64,000 nucleotides of DNA. It comes from Azolla caroliniana. Taxonomy: Eukaryota > Polypodiophyta. A program made the position numbers and the translations under genes. Below, piece after piece: positions 9,774-21,548 of this stretch (its first letter is position 1; each line of letters opens with the position of its first letter). The stretch is taken from NCBI GenBank assembly GCA_043228905.1, contig JBHGNT010000003.1:12834001-12898000 (forward strand). Reading direction: 5' to 3'. Below the pieces are notes generated by a model that ran no database searches, was not told the DNA's origin, and saw only the letters and a program-made list of their open reading frames with translations.

Positions 9774-10221
9774 GAGACAAGCTCAACATCGGCCGGATCG
9801 GTTGAAGAAGCCGAGGACCGCATCGGTTGGGACCGATCGGTTAGGCCGAATGCGTAAACCGGTACGCAGACCGGTGCGTAGGTAGGGCCAGATCGGTGCG
9901 TAAACCGGGAGGCCGTTAGGAAAGATATTCCGTGAGGAATATATTTGGGAGTTAGTGTAGGAGCTCTTAATGAGCATTGAAGTACTGTCAGTACTTCGGT
10001 CAGTCCTTCTAGGACTTGTACAAAGTGTTCATTGAACACACATATGTATAGAATTGTGAATAGAGATTGAGTACTGTTGTTGAATGTAGTTCTTGTGTTT
10101 TCTCTCTCTCTCACTCTCTCAGTCTCTCCCGCGTATACTGCGTAAGCTCAAGCTCTCCATTAAACCTGATTTTTCTTCCTTCTGTTTGGTCTTAACACTT
10201 GCTTCCGCACGTTACTTTTTT
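9768..10221 (+). repeat. Copia D 3' LTR
   Basis: It begins TGTTGAGAGACAAG after the purine tract and matches 4432-4875. It carries an extra 12 bp (ACGCAGACCGGT type) within the ACCGGTGCGTAGG block. Palindromes are at 9979-9997 (GAAGTACTGTCAGTACTTC) and 10002-10016 (AGTCCTTCTAGGACT). The terminal ACA of the 5' copy is replaced by TTTA, so the right edge is uncertain by a few bases. Confidence 0.88.
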
Positions 10222-10331
10222 ATGGAAGAGGGCTATCCGGCTTAGCGCTCGTCTTGATGACAAACTGATCAATGCTCCTAGGATTCTCTAGTCTTTTTTG
10301 ATAGATGCGGAAATCTATAAATCTGATACCA
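10222..10331 (-). pseudogene. Copia E leader and start of gag (remnant)
   Basis: On the minus strand TGGTATCAGA (plus 10322-10331) follows the E LTR as a primer site, then a leader. The open stretch RIYQKRLENPRSIDQF and beyond (about 10310-10225) may be the start of gag. Copia D cuts it off at its right edge, which suggests that D inserted into E. Confidence 0.45.
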
Positions 10332-10577
10332 TGTAGAAATCGGCAACTATACAAATAGACATTGATTGCTAGAGAGAGAGAGATATCACACATACACAAA
10401 ATTGTTCTATATTGATTGTGTTACATTAACCAAAATGGCTTGTTTGTAGAGACGATGGACAAAAAGTTGTGTCTTGAAATGAAGAGTTTTCTGTAAAGTG
10501 TAATAATAAATAACTCTTCGTAATAATTATTTTTAAAATAATAAATAAATATTATATTTAGATTAAATATTTCTACA
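10332..10577 (-). repeat. Copia E 5' LTR (short, AT-rich)
   Basis: On the plus strand it runs TGTAGAAATCGG to AAATATTTCTACA, so the ends form a 9 bp inverted repeat. The primer-binding site adjoins its left side, which makes it a minus-strand 5' LTR of 246 bp. It abuts the end of Gypsy-F ORF3 at 10577/10578. A short GA run (10372-10381) and a very AT-rich half are its only other features. Confidence 0.75.
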
Positions 10578-11257
10578 TATCCTCACCAAATTCTTCCAGG
10601 AGTTGTGCTATTTCCGCGAAATGGCGGCTCATTGAGTGGCCTGTAGTCATCCACTAGGTCCGCCCCTATAGCGCTGACGCTGTCCTCGTCGAGCTTGTAG
10701 AACCCACGGCCACCCTTCCTTCTGTTCTCCTGGTTCGCCCAAATATATGGAGTAGCCATCCCCGTTGTACCTTATCGGAAATCATGCTGATGGTCGATTC
10801 CTTTCGATTGGAGAGCAACGTCTGGATCCTTTCTACGAACATCTCCGTTTTTGTCCGCATGTGTTGTATGGTCTCCTCAAGTTGCTTAATCGTACTTGCA
10901 GCACACCCCATTTGAATAACGTAGTGGTCTAGAATGAGACCCATGTTTGTCTGCAAGAATTTTAATTCATTCTCGTGCAACTCCTCCGTACGCGCTAGTT
11001 CTTGCCACATTCAAGATTGTATTTCCTCCGCCAATTTGCTCTCGGTTGCCATCTACTCCTTGTACCACTCCTTCTGCTTCGTCTTAGCCTCCATCAGTTC
11101 CTCGAGCGTTTGTTCGGCCCGTGCGGTGGCCTCTTTTTGTTCACCGAGGGCAGCTAAAGTCTGGTTGTGCGCGATAATGGACACATCTAACTTATCTTGG
11201 ACCGCCTTTACACTTTTCCGGGTAGTATCCCGAACGCTCGTTTTGTGACCTGATGAT
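10578..11257 (-). pseudogene. Gypsy-F ORF3, C-terminal coiled-coil part
   Basis: Read right to left, the frame gives heptad-rich sequence: KSVKAVQDKLDVSIIAHNQT, then LAALGEQKEATARAEQTLEE, LMEAKTKQKEWYKE, a stop, then WQELARTEELHENELKFLQ and IKQLEETIQHMRTKTEMF. It ends near 10580 with HFAEIAQLLEEFGED, matching the end of Gypsy-A ORF3 (LETLEQSILDILDEE). Copia G (11258-16885) separates it from the rest of the ORF. Function is unknown. The long coiled coil suggests a structural or oligomerising protein. Confidence 0.7.
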
Positions 11258-12045
11258 TGAAAGAGTTTCACTCCGATTCGAAATCAGAAATTGAACTTAG
11301 ACGCAAACAGGAAATAAGAAAGAACACACAATTTACGTGGAAAACCCTGATTTAGGGAAAAACCACGGAACATAAATTTCACTATGAGAAATGACAGAAT
11401 ACAATCACAGAACAATGAAACCTGATTTGGTATGAGCATGTACTGAAACCACGATTTCAGTCAAGCTCTTCAAACTCTAGCACGCAGGTGACTATTCCTT
11501 CCGAAGCTTCCGAAGCTTCTCTGTCTTTTTCTCTTTTGCTTCACACTTCTTTTCTTCTTACTTAGCTTCTGAGTACGTATACTCTTACACAGCCACTACT
11601 GTGCAGAAAACCAGTCGTTCTCAAATTTACCACACACACACAACTCGTTTTTCTCTCATATATATATATATATATATATCTCACACCCTCACATACGCTA
11701 TGTAGGTTTTCCCCTTTTCTCACTATTTCACTCTTAGTAAGTTATCCCGCATACAGGCGCACTACCAGGCCTGTTAGCATATATATACTAAGTCATTTTC
11801 TTCTTTGAATGTAGAAGACATATGTATATGTATATGTGTGTCTATTCGACTGAATACGAATTTGACTCTCTCACCGAATTCAATCAGCTAACCCCCGATT
11901 CGGTTCTTCGCAACCGACTATTCTTTTACTTTCCGAATTTCGACCAAAGTCGGTAATTCGGCTTTTTTGGCCGATTTCGACCAGTCGACACTCAAGTCGA
12001 CTTTTCGGCCGACTCCCCCGCAAGGAGGGACGCCTTTACACAACA
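11258..12045 (-). repeat. Copia G 3' LTR
   Basis: In element orientation it runs TGTTGTGTAAAGGC to GTGAAACTCTTTCA. It contains a TA dinucleotide run (about 11660-11680) that is slightly longer than in the 5' copy. The 83 bp before the ACAACA end are rich in TTCGGC/CGAATTC-type motifs repeated in both LTRs. Confidence 0.93.
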
Positions 12046-15000
12046 AACTCCCCCTTCACTCCTGTAGGGGGAGAACCAACCAAGCCAATCTTATTCCGAC
12101 ATGCAACAAGTTTTTCCATAGGCAAAATTTTTGTGAGCATGTCTGAGCCATTTTCTTCAGTGGGGATCTTAGATAGAACAAACTCATTTTCTTCCACTCT
12201 TTCTCTTAACCAATGGTACCTTCTTTGAATGTGCTTTGTACGAGAGTGGTAGGTAGCATTTTTAGCTAGATGGATAGCACTTTGATTGTCACAATGAAGT
12301 AAGTACTTGTCTTGCTTCAATCCTAGTTCATTCAAGAACTCTCTCATCCAAATCAGTTCTTTTCCGGCTTCCACTGCAGCCATATACTCAGCCTCGGTGG
12401 TAGACAAAGCCACAACCTTTTGCAATCTTGATTGCCATGACACAACTCCCCCTGAATACGTCATCACATACCCTGATGTGGATCGGCTAGAATCTACATC
12501 ACCCGACATGTCAGAATCTGTAAAACCTTCTAGCACAGGTTTCCCGGAGCCATATCTAAGACATACATTCGAAGTTCCTTTGAGGTATCTAAGAATCCAT
12601 TTCACAGCTTCCCAATGCTCCCTTCCAGGATTTCCCATGTATCGACTAACTGTCCCGACAGCAAATGCAATGTCCGGCCTTGTGCAAACCATAGCATACA
12701 TAAGGCTACCAACCGCAGAGGCATACAACACTCTTCTCATCTCTGCCTTATCTTTCTCAGATTTCGGACATTGTCCTGAATTTAACTTACAGTCCATTGG
12801 CAATGGAGATCCGACTGATTTTGCATCGCACATATTAAACCTTTGCAAAACTTTTGTCACATATTTCTCTTGTGACAGCCATAACAAGTTTTCAGTCCTG
12901 TCCCGGACTATATGCATTCCCAAAATCTGTTTTGCCGGTCCTAAGTCTTTCATGGCAAATGATTTGCTCAATGATTTCTTCAAGCTTGCAATCTTTTTGA
13001 CATCCTGTCCAACAACCAACATATCATCCACATACAACAACAGAATAAGAAAGTCACCCTCATTATACCTTTTCACAAATACACAATGATCAGCTTGTGT
13101 TTTGTGGAATCCATGTTCCAACATGAAGGACTCAAATTTCTTATACCATTGTCGTGGAGCTTGCTTTAAACCATACAAGCTTTTCTTCAACCTACACACG
13201 AGATTTTCTTTTCCTTTTACCTCAAAGCCCTCCGGTTGTTGCATATATATTTCCTCTTCTAGCTCACCATGCAAGAAGGCTGTTTTAACATCTAGTTGTT
13301 CAATTTCAAGATTCATACTAGCGGCCATGCTCAAGACAGTCCGAATAGAGGTCATTTTTACAACTGGGGCAAAAATCTCATCAAAGTCAACACCCTTTTT
13401 CTGTTGGAAACCCTTTACGACGATACGGGCCTTATACCTGGGTGTACTACCATCTTCACCAGTCTTTAATTTGTAGACCCATTTGTTTCTAAGTGCCTTC
13501 TTACCATCAGGCAACTCCATCAGCTCATAAGTTAGGTTCTCATGCAAGGAATCCATTTCTTCTTGCATGGCATTATACCATTTCTCCTTGTGTACATCAG
13601 TCATGGCCTCTTCATAGCATTCTGGTTCCCCTTCATCAGTCAAGAGAACATATTGACTGGCTGGATATCTAGAAGAGACCTTCCTTTGTCTTCGTGGATA
13701 TCTTCTCCCTTCACTAATTGGCTGATGGCCGTTTTCTTCCAGCAACTCATCTTCCGACTCCAATTCGTGTGTATCAGTCAGATGTTGGGTGTCGACCGAC
13801 TCAGATTGTTGTTGGGTGTCGACCGACTCAAATTCAATTTCATTAGCCGATTGTTGTGTGGGAGTCGGATCGACTAGTATTGACTCCATAACAGTGATCG
13901 ATTTGGGAGACGACTCTAGTCTTTGTTGCTCCCAGTCCTCGATTGTCTTGTCTTCCATGAATATGACATCTCGACTTCTTATCACTTTCTTGTCAAGGAG
14001 ATCCCACATTCTGTACCCGAACTCATCTTCCGAGTACCCCAAGAATATACAAGGTTTGGACTTGCTGTCCAGTTTTGACCTCTGATCTTTAGCAACATGT
14101 ACATAGGCCAAACATCCAAACACCTTTAAGTGCTGATAAGACACATTTCTTCTTGTCCACACTCTTTGTGGTACATCCCCCTTCAAAGGCACTGATGGAG
14201 ACTTGTTTATGAGATAAACAGCCGTCAACATTGCTTCAGCCCAATATGATTTTGGCAATTTTGCATGTGCCAACATGCTTCTTACCCTTTCCATTATGGT
14301 TCGATTCATTCTTTCTGCTAGACCATTTAGCTCAGGTGTCTTCGGCACCGTATACTCAAGTTTGATGCCTTGAGTCTTGCAATACATCTCAAATTGGCCT
14401 CTATATTCGCCACCGTTATCTGTCTGGACAGCCTTCAGCTTCTGTCCGGATTCTCTTTCTGCCCTGGCATGAAACTCTTTAAAGACCGACAACACTTGGT
14501 CTTTAGACACCAACACATAAGCCCACACTTTCCTACTGAAGTCATCAATAAATGTGACAAAGTATTGTCCTCCACGATGAGATGGGGCATCAACATAACA
14601 TACATCGGTGTGAACCAACTCTAAGGCATGCTCTCTCCTCATTGGAGGCCTAGAGTGAAACGTTGTTCTATTTTGCTTTCTAGCCAGGCAATCCACACAC
14701 TTTTCCAAATGCACTCCTTTCACCTCTGGTAGGAAATCCTTTTCCGCAAGGATATGCATTCCCCTTTCACTCATATGTCCGAACCTTTTATGCCACAACT
14801 CACCATCTGAGCCAACCACTACATTTGCTTCCTCTCGACACAACTTCCCATGCATTACATATAGTGTGTTCTGTTTTTGGGCTCGAGCCACGATCAGGCT
14901 CCCTTTACAGAACTTCCATGAACCATTTTGGAAGCCACCGCTGTACCCTTCATCGTCTAGCCGTCCAGCTGATATCAAGTTCAACCTGACATCCGGAACA

Positions 15001-16073
15001 TGACGTACATCCTTCAACATTAACCTGCAGCCTGTAGATGTTAGCAAGCACACAGTTCCTATGCCCACAATCTTGCATTCCCCGTCATTTCCCATCTTTA
15101 CATGACCATAGTCACCCGCTATGTAGGATGAGAAACATTCTCTTTTGGGAGTTAGGTGAAATGATGCACCGGAATCCACTACCCATGAGCTCTCAGCACT
15201 TGCAAGATTCACACTAGCTTGTTCACATATGAACAACATCTCTTCCTCACTAGTTGCGATGGCTGAGGTATTTTTATCATCGGAGATTTTTCTAGGTTCG
15301 ATCTCATCAGCCATGCCTTTGTCCTTCCTAAGGTGTCAACAATTCTTTTGGAAGTGACCAGGCTTCCCACAATAAAAACATGTAGGTCTTCCTCTAGATT
15401 TCGACCTAAACCTATCCCCATTTTCTGGACTTCTATGTTCTCTTCTACCTCTACTAAATTCTTGGGTCACATTAGCCTCCGATTGAGATAAAGCACTTTT
15501 ATCCTTTCTTCTTGTCTCTTCATTTAGAATAGTCGTTTTTACTACTTGTAAGGATAAGTTGTCTTCTTTACATGAAGTGCTGAGTGTTACTATTAGGTTT
15601 TCCCAACTATCGGGTAGAGTACATAATAATAGTGTGGCCTGCATACAATCATCTAATGGGAACTTTGATGATGCTAACTAATTCACTAGTCCCATAAACG
15701 CACTAATGTGCTCTACTATACTCTCCCCGTCTACATACTTCAGTCTCACTATCTTCCTCATCAAGAAGGTCTTATTTAAGGCATTTTTCCTTTCATAGAG
15801 AGCGGAAAGCTTATGCCATAGCTCGAAGGCATTTGTGTCACTCGCTACATGTTGTAGGACACTAATGTCTACACATTGTCTTATGGTCGCCACTGCCTTC
15901 CTATTTAGGATTCTCCACTCCGAATCTATTACCCCCTTTGGTATATCCTTGTTTTCTATAGGCTCATACAAGTCTTTTACTATTAGGAGATCTTCCATTT
16001 TGATCTTCCAATCTGAATAGTTTTGTGAGTTCAAGACAATCATCCTAGGAAAGCCACTCACGCTCCCTTCCAT
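12036..16073 (-). pseudogene. gag-pol: Copia G gag-pol (single frame, two nonsense codons)
   Basis: One frame runs from MEGSVSGFPRMIVLNSQNYS at 16073 to a stop at 12036, about 1346 codons. Only TAG at 15680-15678 and TGA at 15338-15336 interrupt it, both consistent with CAG and CGA having mutated. Gag contains the knuckle CFYCGKPGHFQKNC. Protease has WVVDSGASFHLT. Integrase has the HHCC region (LWHKRFGH, CVDCLARK), ELVHTDVCY, AVQTDNGGEY and PELNGLAERMNR. RT has KTAFLHGELEEEIYM, YGLKQAPRQWYKK and YVDD. RNase H has GFTDSDMSGDVD, STTEAEYMA and DNQSAIHLA. All catalytic residues are kept. Confidence 0.95.
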
Positions 16074-16084
16074 CTAGAACCTAT

Positions 16085-16096
16085 GCTCTGATACCA
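16085..16096 (-). promoter_or_regulatory. Primer-binding site (initiator tRNA-Met) of Copia G
   Basis: GCTCTGATACCA on the plus strand, TGGTATCAGAGC on the minus strand, lies 3 bp inside the 5' LTR edge. The gag start follows 11 bp later. Confidence 0.92.
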
Positions 16097-16099
16097 GTT

Positions 16100-16885
16100 T
16101 GAAAGAGTTTCACTCCGATTCGAAATTAGAAATTGAACTTAGACCCAAACAGGAAATAAGAAAGAACACACAATTTACATGGAAAACCCTGATTTAGGGA
16201 AAAACCACGGAACATAAATTTCACTATGAGAAATGACAGAATACAATCACAGAACAATGAAACCTGATTTGGTATGAGCATGTACTGTAACCACGATTTC
16301 AGTCAAGCTCTTCAAACTCTAGCACGCAGGTGACTATTCCTTCCGAAGCTTCCGAAGCTTCTCTGTCTTTTTCTCTTTTGCTTCACACTTCTTTTCTTCT
16401 TACTTAGCTTCTGAGTACGTATACTCTTACACAGCCACTACTGTGCAGAAAACCAGTCGTTCTCAAATTTACCACACACACACAACTCGTTTTTCTCTCA
16501 GATATATATATATATATATCTCACACCCTCACATACGCTATGTAGGTTTTCCCCTTTTCTCACTATTTCACTCTTAGTAAGTTATCCTGCATACAGGCGC
16601 ACTACCAGGCCTATTAGCATATATATACTAAGTCATTTTCTTCTTTGAATGTAGAAGACATATGTATATGTATATGTGTGTCTATTCGACTGAATACGAA
16701 TTTGACTCTCTCACCGAATTCAATCAGCTAACCCCCGATTCGGTTCTTCGCAACCGACTATTCTTTTACTTTCCGAATTTCGACCAAATTCGGTAATTCG
16801 GCTTTTTTGTCCGATTTCGACCAGTCGACACTCAAGTCGACTTTTCGGCCGACTTCCCCGCAAGGAGGGATGCCTTTACACAACA
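16100..16885 (-). repeat. Copia G 5' LTR
   Basis: It matches 11258-12045 with scattered differences (for example ACGTGG/ACATGG near the start and a shorter TA run). Its outer end ACAACA is followed by the ATGAT duplication. Confidence 0.93.
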
Positions 16886-18206
16886 ATGATTAGTGGAGCT
16901 CAGACTGAAGCCACTCGATCTTGATTTCAGCAATTGCGGCCGTTTTTTTTTCCTTCGCTGTCATCGCCTGATGTGCTTCGACGTTCTTGCATAGGGCTGG
17001 GATTTCAGCTATGGAGGCGCCCTCTCTGGTGGTAGAGGATTTGGCTTCCTGTAGTTGTTGTTCTAATTGGGTGATCAAGTTCTGCACGTCCTACAGTTGC
17101 CGCTTAGTCTCTTTTGCCATTCGTCGTGCTTGCTTGCTTTTGTAGCCATGTCTTTCGCTCCCAAACACACCTGAGCCAATTCCCGGTGAACTTTGACCAG
17201 AGCCATTTTCAAGGCTGACAACTCGATCGCCATGTGCCCTCCATCGGCATGCCATTTGAAGCCGATTTTGCTTACGGCCTCTTCCTCCTCCGACTTTATC
17301 AATCCAGGTATAGCTTGTTGGATCATTTGACTTTCTGTGTGCTCTTCAACCATGCGCTTAGTCGCTACGATCTGTTGTGTGGCGAGGAATTCCACCAGTT
17401 CGAAAGTCATGCCGAACTAGAGAATGGCAACAAACTCGTGGACGACCGACAGAATTTCTCGATAACCGAGCACCTCGCTCTCTTGTATTAGGGACCCTTT
17501 GCCCCGTTGTAGCGTCCTAGTGAGCGTCGTTCCTTCTGCCACATCCGGAACAACTGTTGCTGTCTACTTGACAGCAACCGGTGCCTCCTTGGCCGGTTTC
17601 GTCGCGGCGTCTTTTGCCGAACCTTGGCCGTTTTTTCAATACAGTTGGCGTCGTTTCAGTTTTGGGCTTCGAGGAACCTCGTCCTGTTGTTGGTCGCTCG
17701 GTTGTCTGTCCTGCATCGCCGATACTGCCAGTCGAACCGGTGCTGTGGGTTGGCTATCTTCTTCGGCGGGCTGGTCGTTCTCCTCATCATGCCACTCAGT
17801 TGTACGGAGTCCACCAAGCTAAAGATTTTGGCTAGAATTTGGCGACTGAGATGGTGATGGGTCGGCCGCCGTTGGGGATGCATGCAGGCGACCTCCAATA
17901 GAAATTTGATGACATCGCAGAAGAAGATGTCCAGAGCCTTCTGAATTTTATACGCCTTTGCGGAGGTAGAATACTCCCTGAAATACTTCTCCAACACTGT
18001 GGTCAGAGGAATACCGAAACATCGATCTACAAGTGGACTCAGCCCCAACTTTTTTCTGATTGTGGCGTTGGTGATAGTATCCACATTAATATTTATACTG
18101 ATATCGTGGGCGTTGGGTGCGGTTGTGCATCAGCGACTTTGATATAACCGGCCAAGCCGCATTCGTGGAGCCATTGTTGTAGCGTAGGGGGGATATCTAT
18201 GGCCAT
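16886..18206 (-). pseudogene. Gypsy-F ORF3, N-terminal and middle part
   Basis: Translation appears to start at ATG 18206 (MAIDIPPTLQQWLHECGLAG). A block near 18084-17850 reads VLEKYFREYSTSAKAYK and IFFCDVIKFLLEV, which aligns with Gypsy-A ORF3 (LIKYFGEYSLANKGYRT, MLFREIAHVLQEF). The rest is charged and heptad-like (MQNLITQLEQQLQEAKSS at 17087-16890). Several frameshifts and stops break it. Together with 10578-11257 it is the counterpart of the env-position ORF of Gypsy-A. Function is unknown. Confidence 0.68.
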
Positions 18207-18299
18207 GGCAACGAGAGGGTTGAGATCTACAGAAGGGTTATGTGTGTGTAGACGGTGAGGAGAGAATGGAGCAAAAGGTGCAAGGGAGTCTTCTACTCG

Positions 18300-20682
18300 A
18301 AAGTGTTGTTTTCAACGTCCGTTATCCAATATGGTCCTCTCCACTGGAGTTAAGCTTTCCCGACATCTAGCCCATGCATGGTCCTCTCCACTGGAATTAA
18401 GCTTTCCCGACATCTAGCCCATGCATGTTTGGAACATGTGTACGGCTTTGCCGATTTTGAATGCCTTTTCATTCCCCTGGCATGACCACCTCGAGCCCGA
18501 ACACTAATCTGAACAAAGTCGACTAGATATTGGTCTTAAAACTTGTCCGATAAGCCCCGAGAGCACTTTGGAGCTTCGTATCCTAGTCAGTTTGATTTTC
18601 ATTGACGATTTTCTTGAAGATATTCTGAAAAGTTTTATTCGTCGATTCGGCGAGTCCATTCACATGGGGATAGTACGGAGTACATTTTTTGTGAACTACT
18701 GCGTAGTGCTCCGTGAGTTCATGTACCACCTTATTGACGAAGTGCCCCCCTTTGATCACTGATCAGCTTGATGGGGCAACCGAAACAACACCGGATATGC
18801 TCGTACAAAATTTTTGTCGTGGACGTTGCTGTGTTGTTGCATAGTGCTTTTGTCTCCATCTATTTCATACAGTAATCGGTGGGGACGAGGATGTATTTGT
18901 TTCCCGTTCATGCCGCTACTGGGTTGAATGGGCCTCTGAAATGGTTACTAGGGCAGAACCGGTTGGTGTAGCATGAGGGCACGTTCGGACGGCTGCCCCA
19001 TTCGCTAGCATAGGTCGCACTGCTCACAATACATATTTGCGTCTTTCTGTGTTGTCGACCACCAAAGACCACTTTGCCATACTTTCTACACGGTCGTGTC
19101 GCCGATGTAGTGTCCACCGGCCACACCGTAGTGAACCTCGTGGAGGATGGCTGGTTTTTCATCACTATAGAAACATCGCCACTAGATGTCGTCGCCGCCT
19201 TTGTGGTACAAGATGTCCTGCAGGAGGCAAAAGTTCTGGCTGTGTATGGCCAATCGCTTGTTCTCATCTGTTCGCATTCGTGGGGGTGGCAATCTCGTGG
19301 TCAGAAAATAAACCATTTCCTCAAGCCGTTTGTCGTTTGGAAAGACCTTGTCCATTTCGACCATTGTCACAGAAACTCATAATACGTCGCCATTCGTAAA
19401 GTCATCATAAATGTCGTCAATTGCTTCGCCGGTCTTGAGGCGGCTTAAATAATTGGCAATGGCGTGCTGAGCTCCAGGCCTATGCTAGATGTCGAATTCA
19501 AATTCTTGAAGCAGCAACCTCCATCTTGCCAGTTTTCTCGTGAGGGATTGCTTAGATACTAGGTATAGTAAGTCCACATGGTCCACATGAAACACAAACT
19601 TCTAGCCGATTAGGTAGTGTTGAAACTTGTTTATCCTATAAGTCATACCTAATGCCTCGCGTTTGGTCCTCGAATAATAACGCTTAGTTGCCGAGAACTT
19701 CTGACTCATATAATAGACCAGTCGATACCAGTTCGGCTCTGTAAGTTGCATTAACGCGCAACCGATTGCAATGTGAAATGCATCGACGAAAACGTGGAAC
19801 GAACGTGTCCAATCTGGGGGTTGGACGACTAGTGCCTATGACAACATGACTTTCAAGGCCTAGTATGCCTTGTCCTCGATTTTAATCCATTAAAATGGTA
19901 TGTGATGTACCACCACATGTAATGGCATTGCAAAGCCGGTGAGGTAACGCAGCATCCGGCTGTGCCATCATATCTAACCAAGAAATCGACTAAGTGCCTT
20001 TGCGTTTTTTGGAGCCGGTGCATTGATTATCACCTTGATTTTCCCTGGGTCCACCATGATGCCTTTGGTTCTCACGATATGGCCTAAGATTGTCCCACTT
20101 GTCCCACCGAATGCACACTTGGCTAGGTTGAGGCTAATCCCCGCCTATCTACATCATCCTAAACATAATTGCAAGTGTCGTAGATGTTCGCGCTCGGTAC
20201 TATAAACCGCAAAACCTTTAAAGAATACTTGCATGAAGGACAGTCTATACTCATCGAATATCTCTGTGATTATCCTTTGAAATGTAGCCAGCCACCAAAC
20301 ATCCTTACCACAGCTACGAACACACCCCAGTCCATGACGAACGTCGTCCCCTCCTGATTGTCGCCGTGCATATGAATTTGGTTGTAGCCGCTAAACCCAT
20401 CTAAAAGGTTGTATATCTCGTGTTCGGCTAGGACATCCAGCACCCCATCGGTGAATGGAAGGGGAAATGAATTGGTGAGGGTCACAACATTTAATTTCCT
20501 ATAATCGACGGAAACCCAAAGCTTTCCGTTTTTCTTTGGTACGACGAAGGTTAGACTCAGCGATGTCGCCTTCTTGACGGGATGAATCAATCCGATTTTT
20601 AATAATTTTATCAATTTCTTCCTTTATGCTATCATGCCTTTCGGCGCTGGATTGTTGCGTGACTCAGGTGGGAACCGCTGGG
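18300..20682 (-). pseudogene. pol: Gypsy-F pol: RT, RNase H and integrase (decayed)
   Basis: Right to left: the RT start at 20614-20270 (HPVKKAT, VPKKNGKLWVSVDYRKLN, FPLPFTDGVLDVL, LLDGFSGYNQIHM). RNase H and tether follow around 20270-19400 with many stops. The integrase zinc region is at 19370-19180 (KRLAIHSQNFCLLQDILYHK). The integrase core is near 18780-18560 (HKKCTPYYPHVNGLAESTNK), then FRLVFGLEVVMP. The GPY-like C-terminus at 18420-18300 contains a 47 bp duplication. Sequence resembles Gypsy-A and Gypsy-M throughout. It is 5' truncated at 20682 against the H repeat. Confidence 0.82.
18331..18424 (-). repeat. 47 bp tandem duplication in Gypsy-F integrase tail
   Basis: ATGGTCCTCTCCACTGGAGT and the following 27 bp are repeated from 18378 with one difference. 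The duplicated part encodes the MPGKLRFRWTGP-like block of the integrase C-terminus, so the copy shifts the frame. Confidence 0.9.
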
Positions 20683-21356
20683 GTTTTGGACTAGGAGGAG
20701 GAGAATTTTTAGACAAATAGGAATGTGAATAGATTATAAGAAAGAGATAGAAATTCGTGAATCCCACGAATATAGTGAATTAGTTTAACTTCATATTTAA
20801 AATCAAAGTGATAAATTGAAATAGTTTAGAATAGATTAGAGTAGATTGAGAAAAGATATTGAATCTTGTGAATCCCACAAGTATTATATTAATTAATATT
20901 TTGATTGTAATCAAAACCCAAGAATCCATCCTCATCAATACATCTTTTCTTCCCCCACATATAGTGATGGAAGAGGCTAAGTATAGCTTACCATATTGAA
21001 AACATCATGCTTTGTCTAAAGTGTTCATGCACATTAGATGTGCATGAATAGCTTTTCTTATCATTCTTTTCTTTTAATTATAGTGTTTATGCACGCTAGG
21101 TGTGCATGAGTAGCTTTTTCTATAAAACATTTTCTTTTACTATAGTTTTATGCACGCTACACGTGTATAAATAACTTTTTTTTCGAATTTATACTTTAAA
21201 GAGAACTTTTCTAGATACTCATGATGAGTTGGTACAATGGTTAGGTTTGAGTTTATTTACATGGAGGTATAGGGTTTGAATCTTGCCCTATGCAAGTAAT
21301 ATATTTCTTTTATTATTTTCTCCTTTTTCTTTATTTTTATTGAATTGGGTACTACG
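20683..21356. repeat. H repeat, left copy (LTR-like, about 0.65 kb)
   Basis: It shares start (TTTTGGACTAGGAGGAGGAG) and end (GGGTACTACG) with the copy at 51263-51919 and is similar along its whole length. It is AT-rich, with repeated motifs GTGAATCCCAC and TGCACGCTAGGTGTGCATGA, and a tRNA-like module near its right end. The internal layout resembles the Gypsy-B LTR. No coding sequence is visible. It could be a solo LTR or one of an LTR pair bracketing 30 kb. Confidence 0.75.
21220..21294 (+). other. tRNA-like module in H repeat (left)
   Basis: GAGTTGGTACAATGGTTAGG resembles a D-arm/A box and GGGTTTGAATCTTGCCC a T-arm/B box, 50 to 60 bp apart. The B box has T for C at the invariant position of GGTTCGA. 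No full cloverleaf folds. The same segment is at 51790-51868. Confidence 0.5.
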
Positions 21357-21443
21357 TGTTGGAGAGAAGGTCGTGTCGATGCGGAAGATCAAGAAGCAAT
21401 CGATTAGGGTTGAATACCTGCGTATGACAGTTTGCAAGATCGT

Positions 21444-21448
<5 letters not shown>

Positions 21449-21482
<34 letters not shown>
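21449..21482 (+). repeat. GA dinucleotide microsatellite
   Basis: About 16 uninterrupted GA units lie within the Copia I LTR, in the transcribed U5/R part. Confidence 0.95.
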
Positions 21483-21483
<1 letters not shown>

Positions 21484-21548
21484 GCACAAAAGAACTTTTC
21501 TATTTCAATAAGACAATAATACAACCCAACCTTACAAAAAGGTTACAA

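Larger units (their letters stand above)
4432..10221 (+). mobile_element. Copia D, near full-length Ty1/copia retrotransposon
   Basis: The order is 5' LTR (4432-4875), initiator tRNA-Met primer site (4876-4887), gag-pol, polypurine tract (CTTGAGGGGGAG, 9756-9767) and 3' LTR (9768-about 10221). The LTRs differ by scattered substitutions and by a 12 bp duplication in the 3' copy near 9865. Gag-pol has a few stops and one frameshift, so this copy is defective but young. No target-site duplication is visible: the left flank is GAAAT, while the end of the 3' LTR has lost its terminal ACA. Copies L and N are relatives. Confidence 0.92.
11258..16885 (-). mobile_element. Copia G, complete Ty1/copia retrotransposon
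   Basis: LTRs at 11258-12045 (788 bp) and 16100-16885 (786 bp) differ at only a handful of sites. Both flanks carry the same 5 bp, ATGAT (11253-11257 and 16886-16890), a perfect target-site duplication. On the minus strand the order is 5' LTR, primer site, gag-pol, polypurine tract (AGTGAAGGGGGAGTT) and 3' LTR. It interrupts Gypsy-F ORF3. Two nonsense codons in gag are the only obvious damage, so it is a recent insertion. Confidence 0.96.

Noticed and set aside
10222-10240. Target-site duplication for Copia D
   Set aside because: The left flank GAAAT has no match at the right edge, and the 3' LTR terminus is altered.
12307-13089. Plus-strand 260-codon frame within Copia G
   Set aside because: It is exactly antisense to the RT and RNase H coding frame of Copia G.
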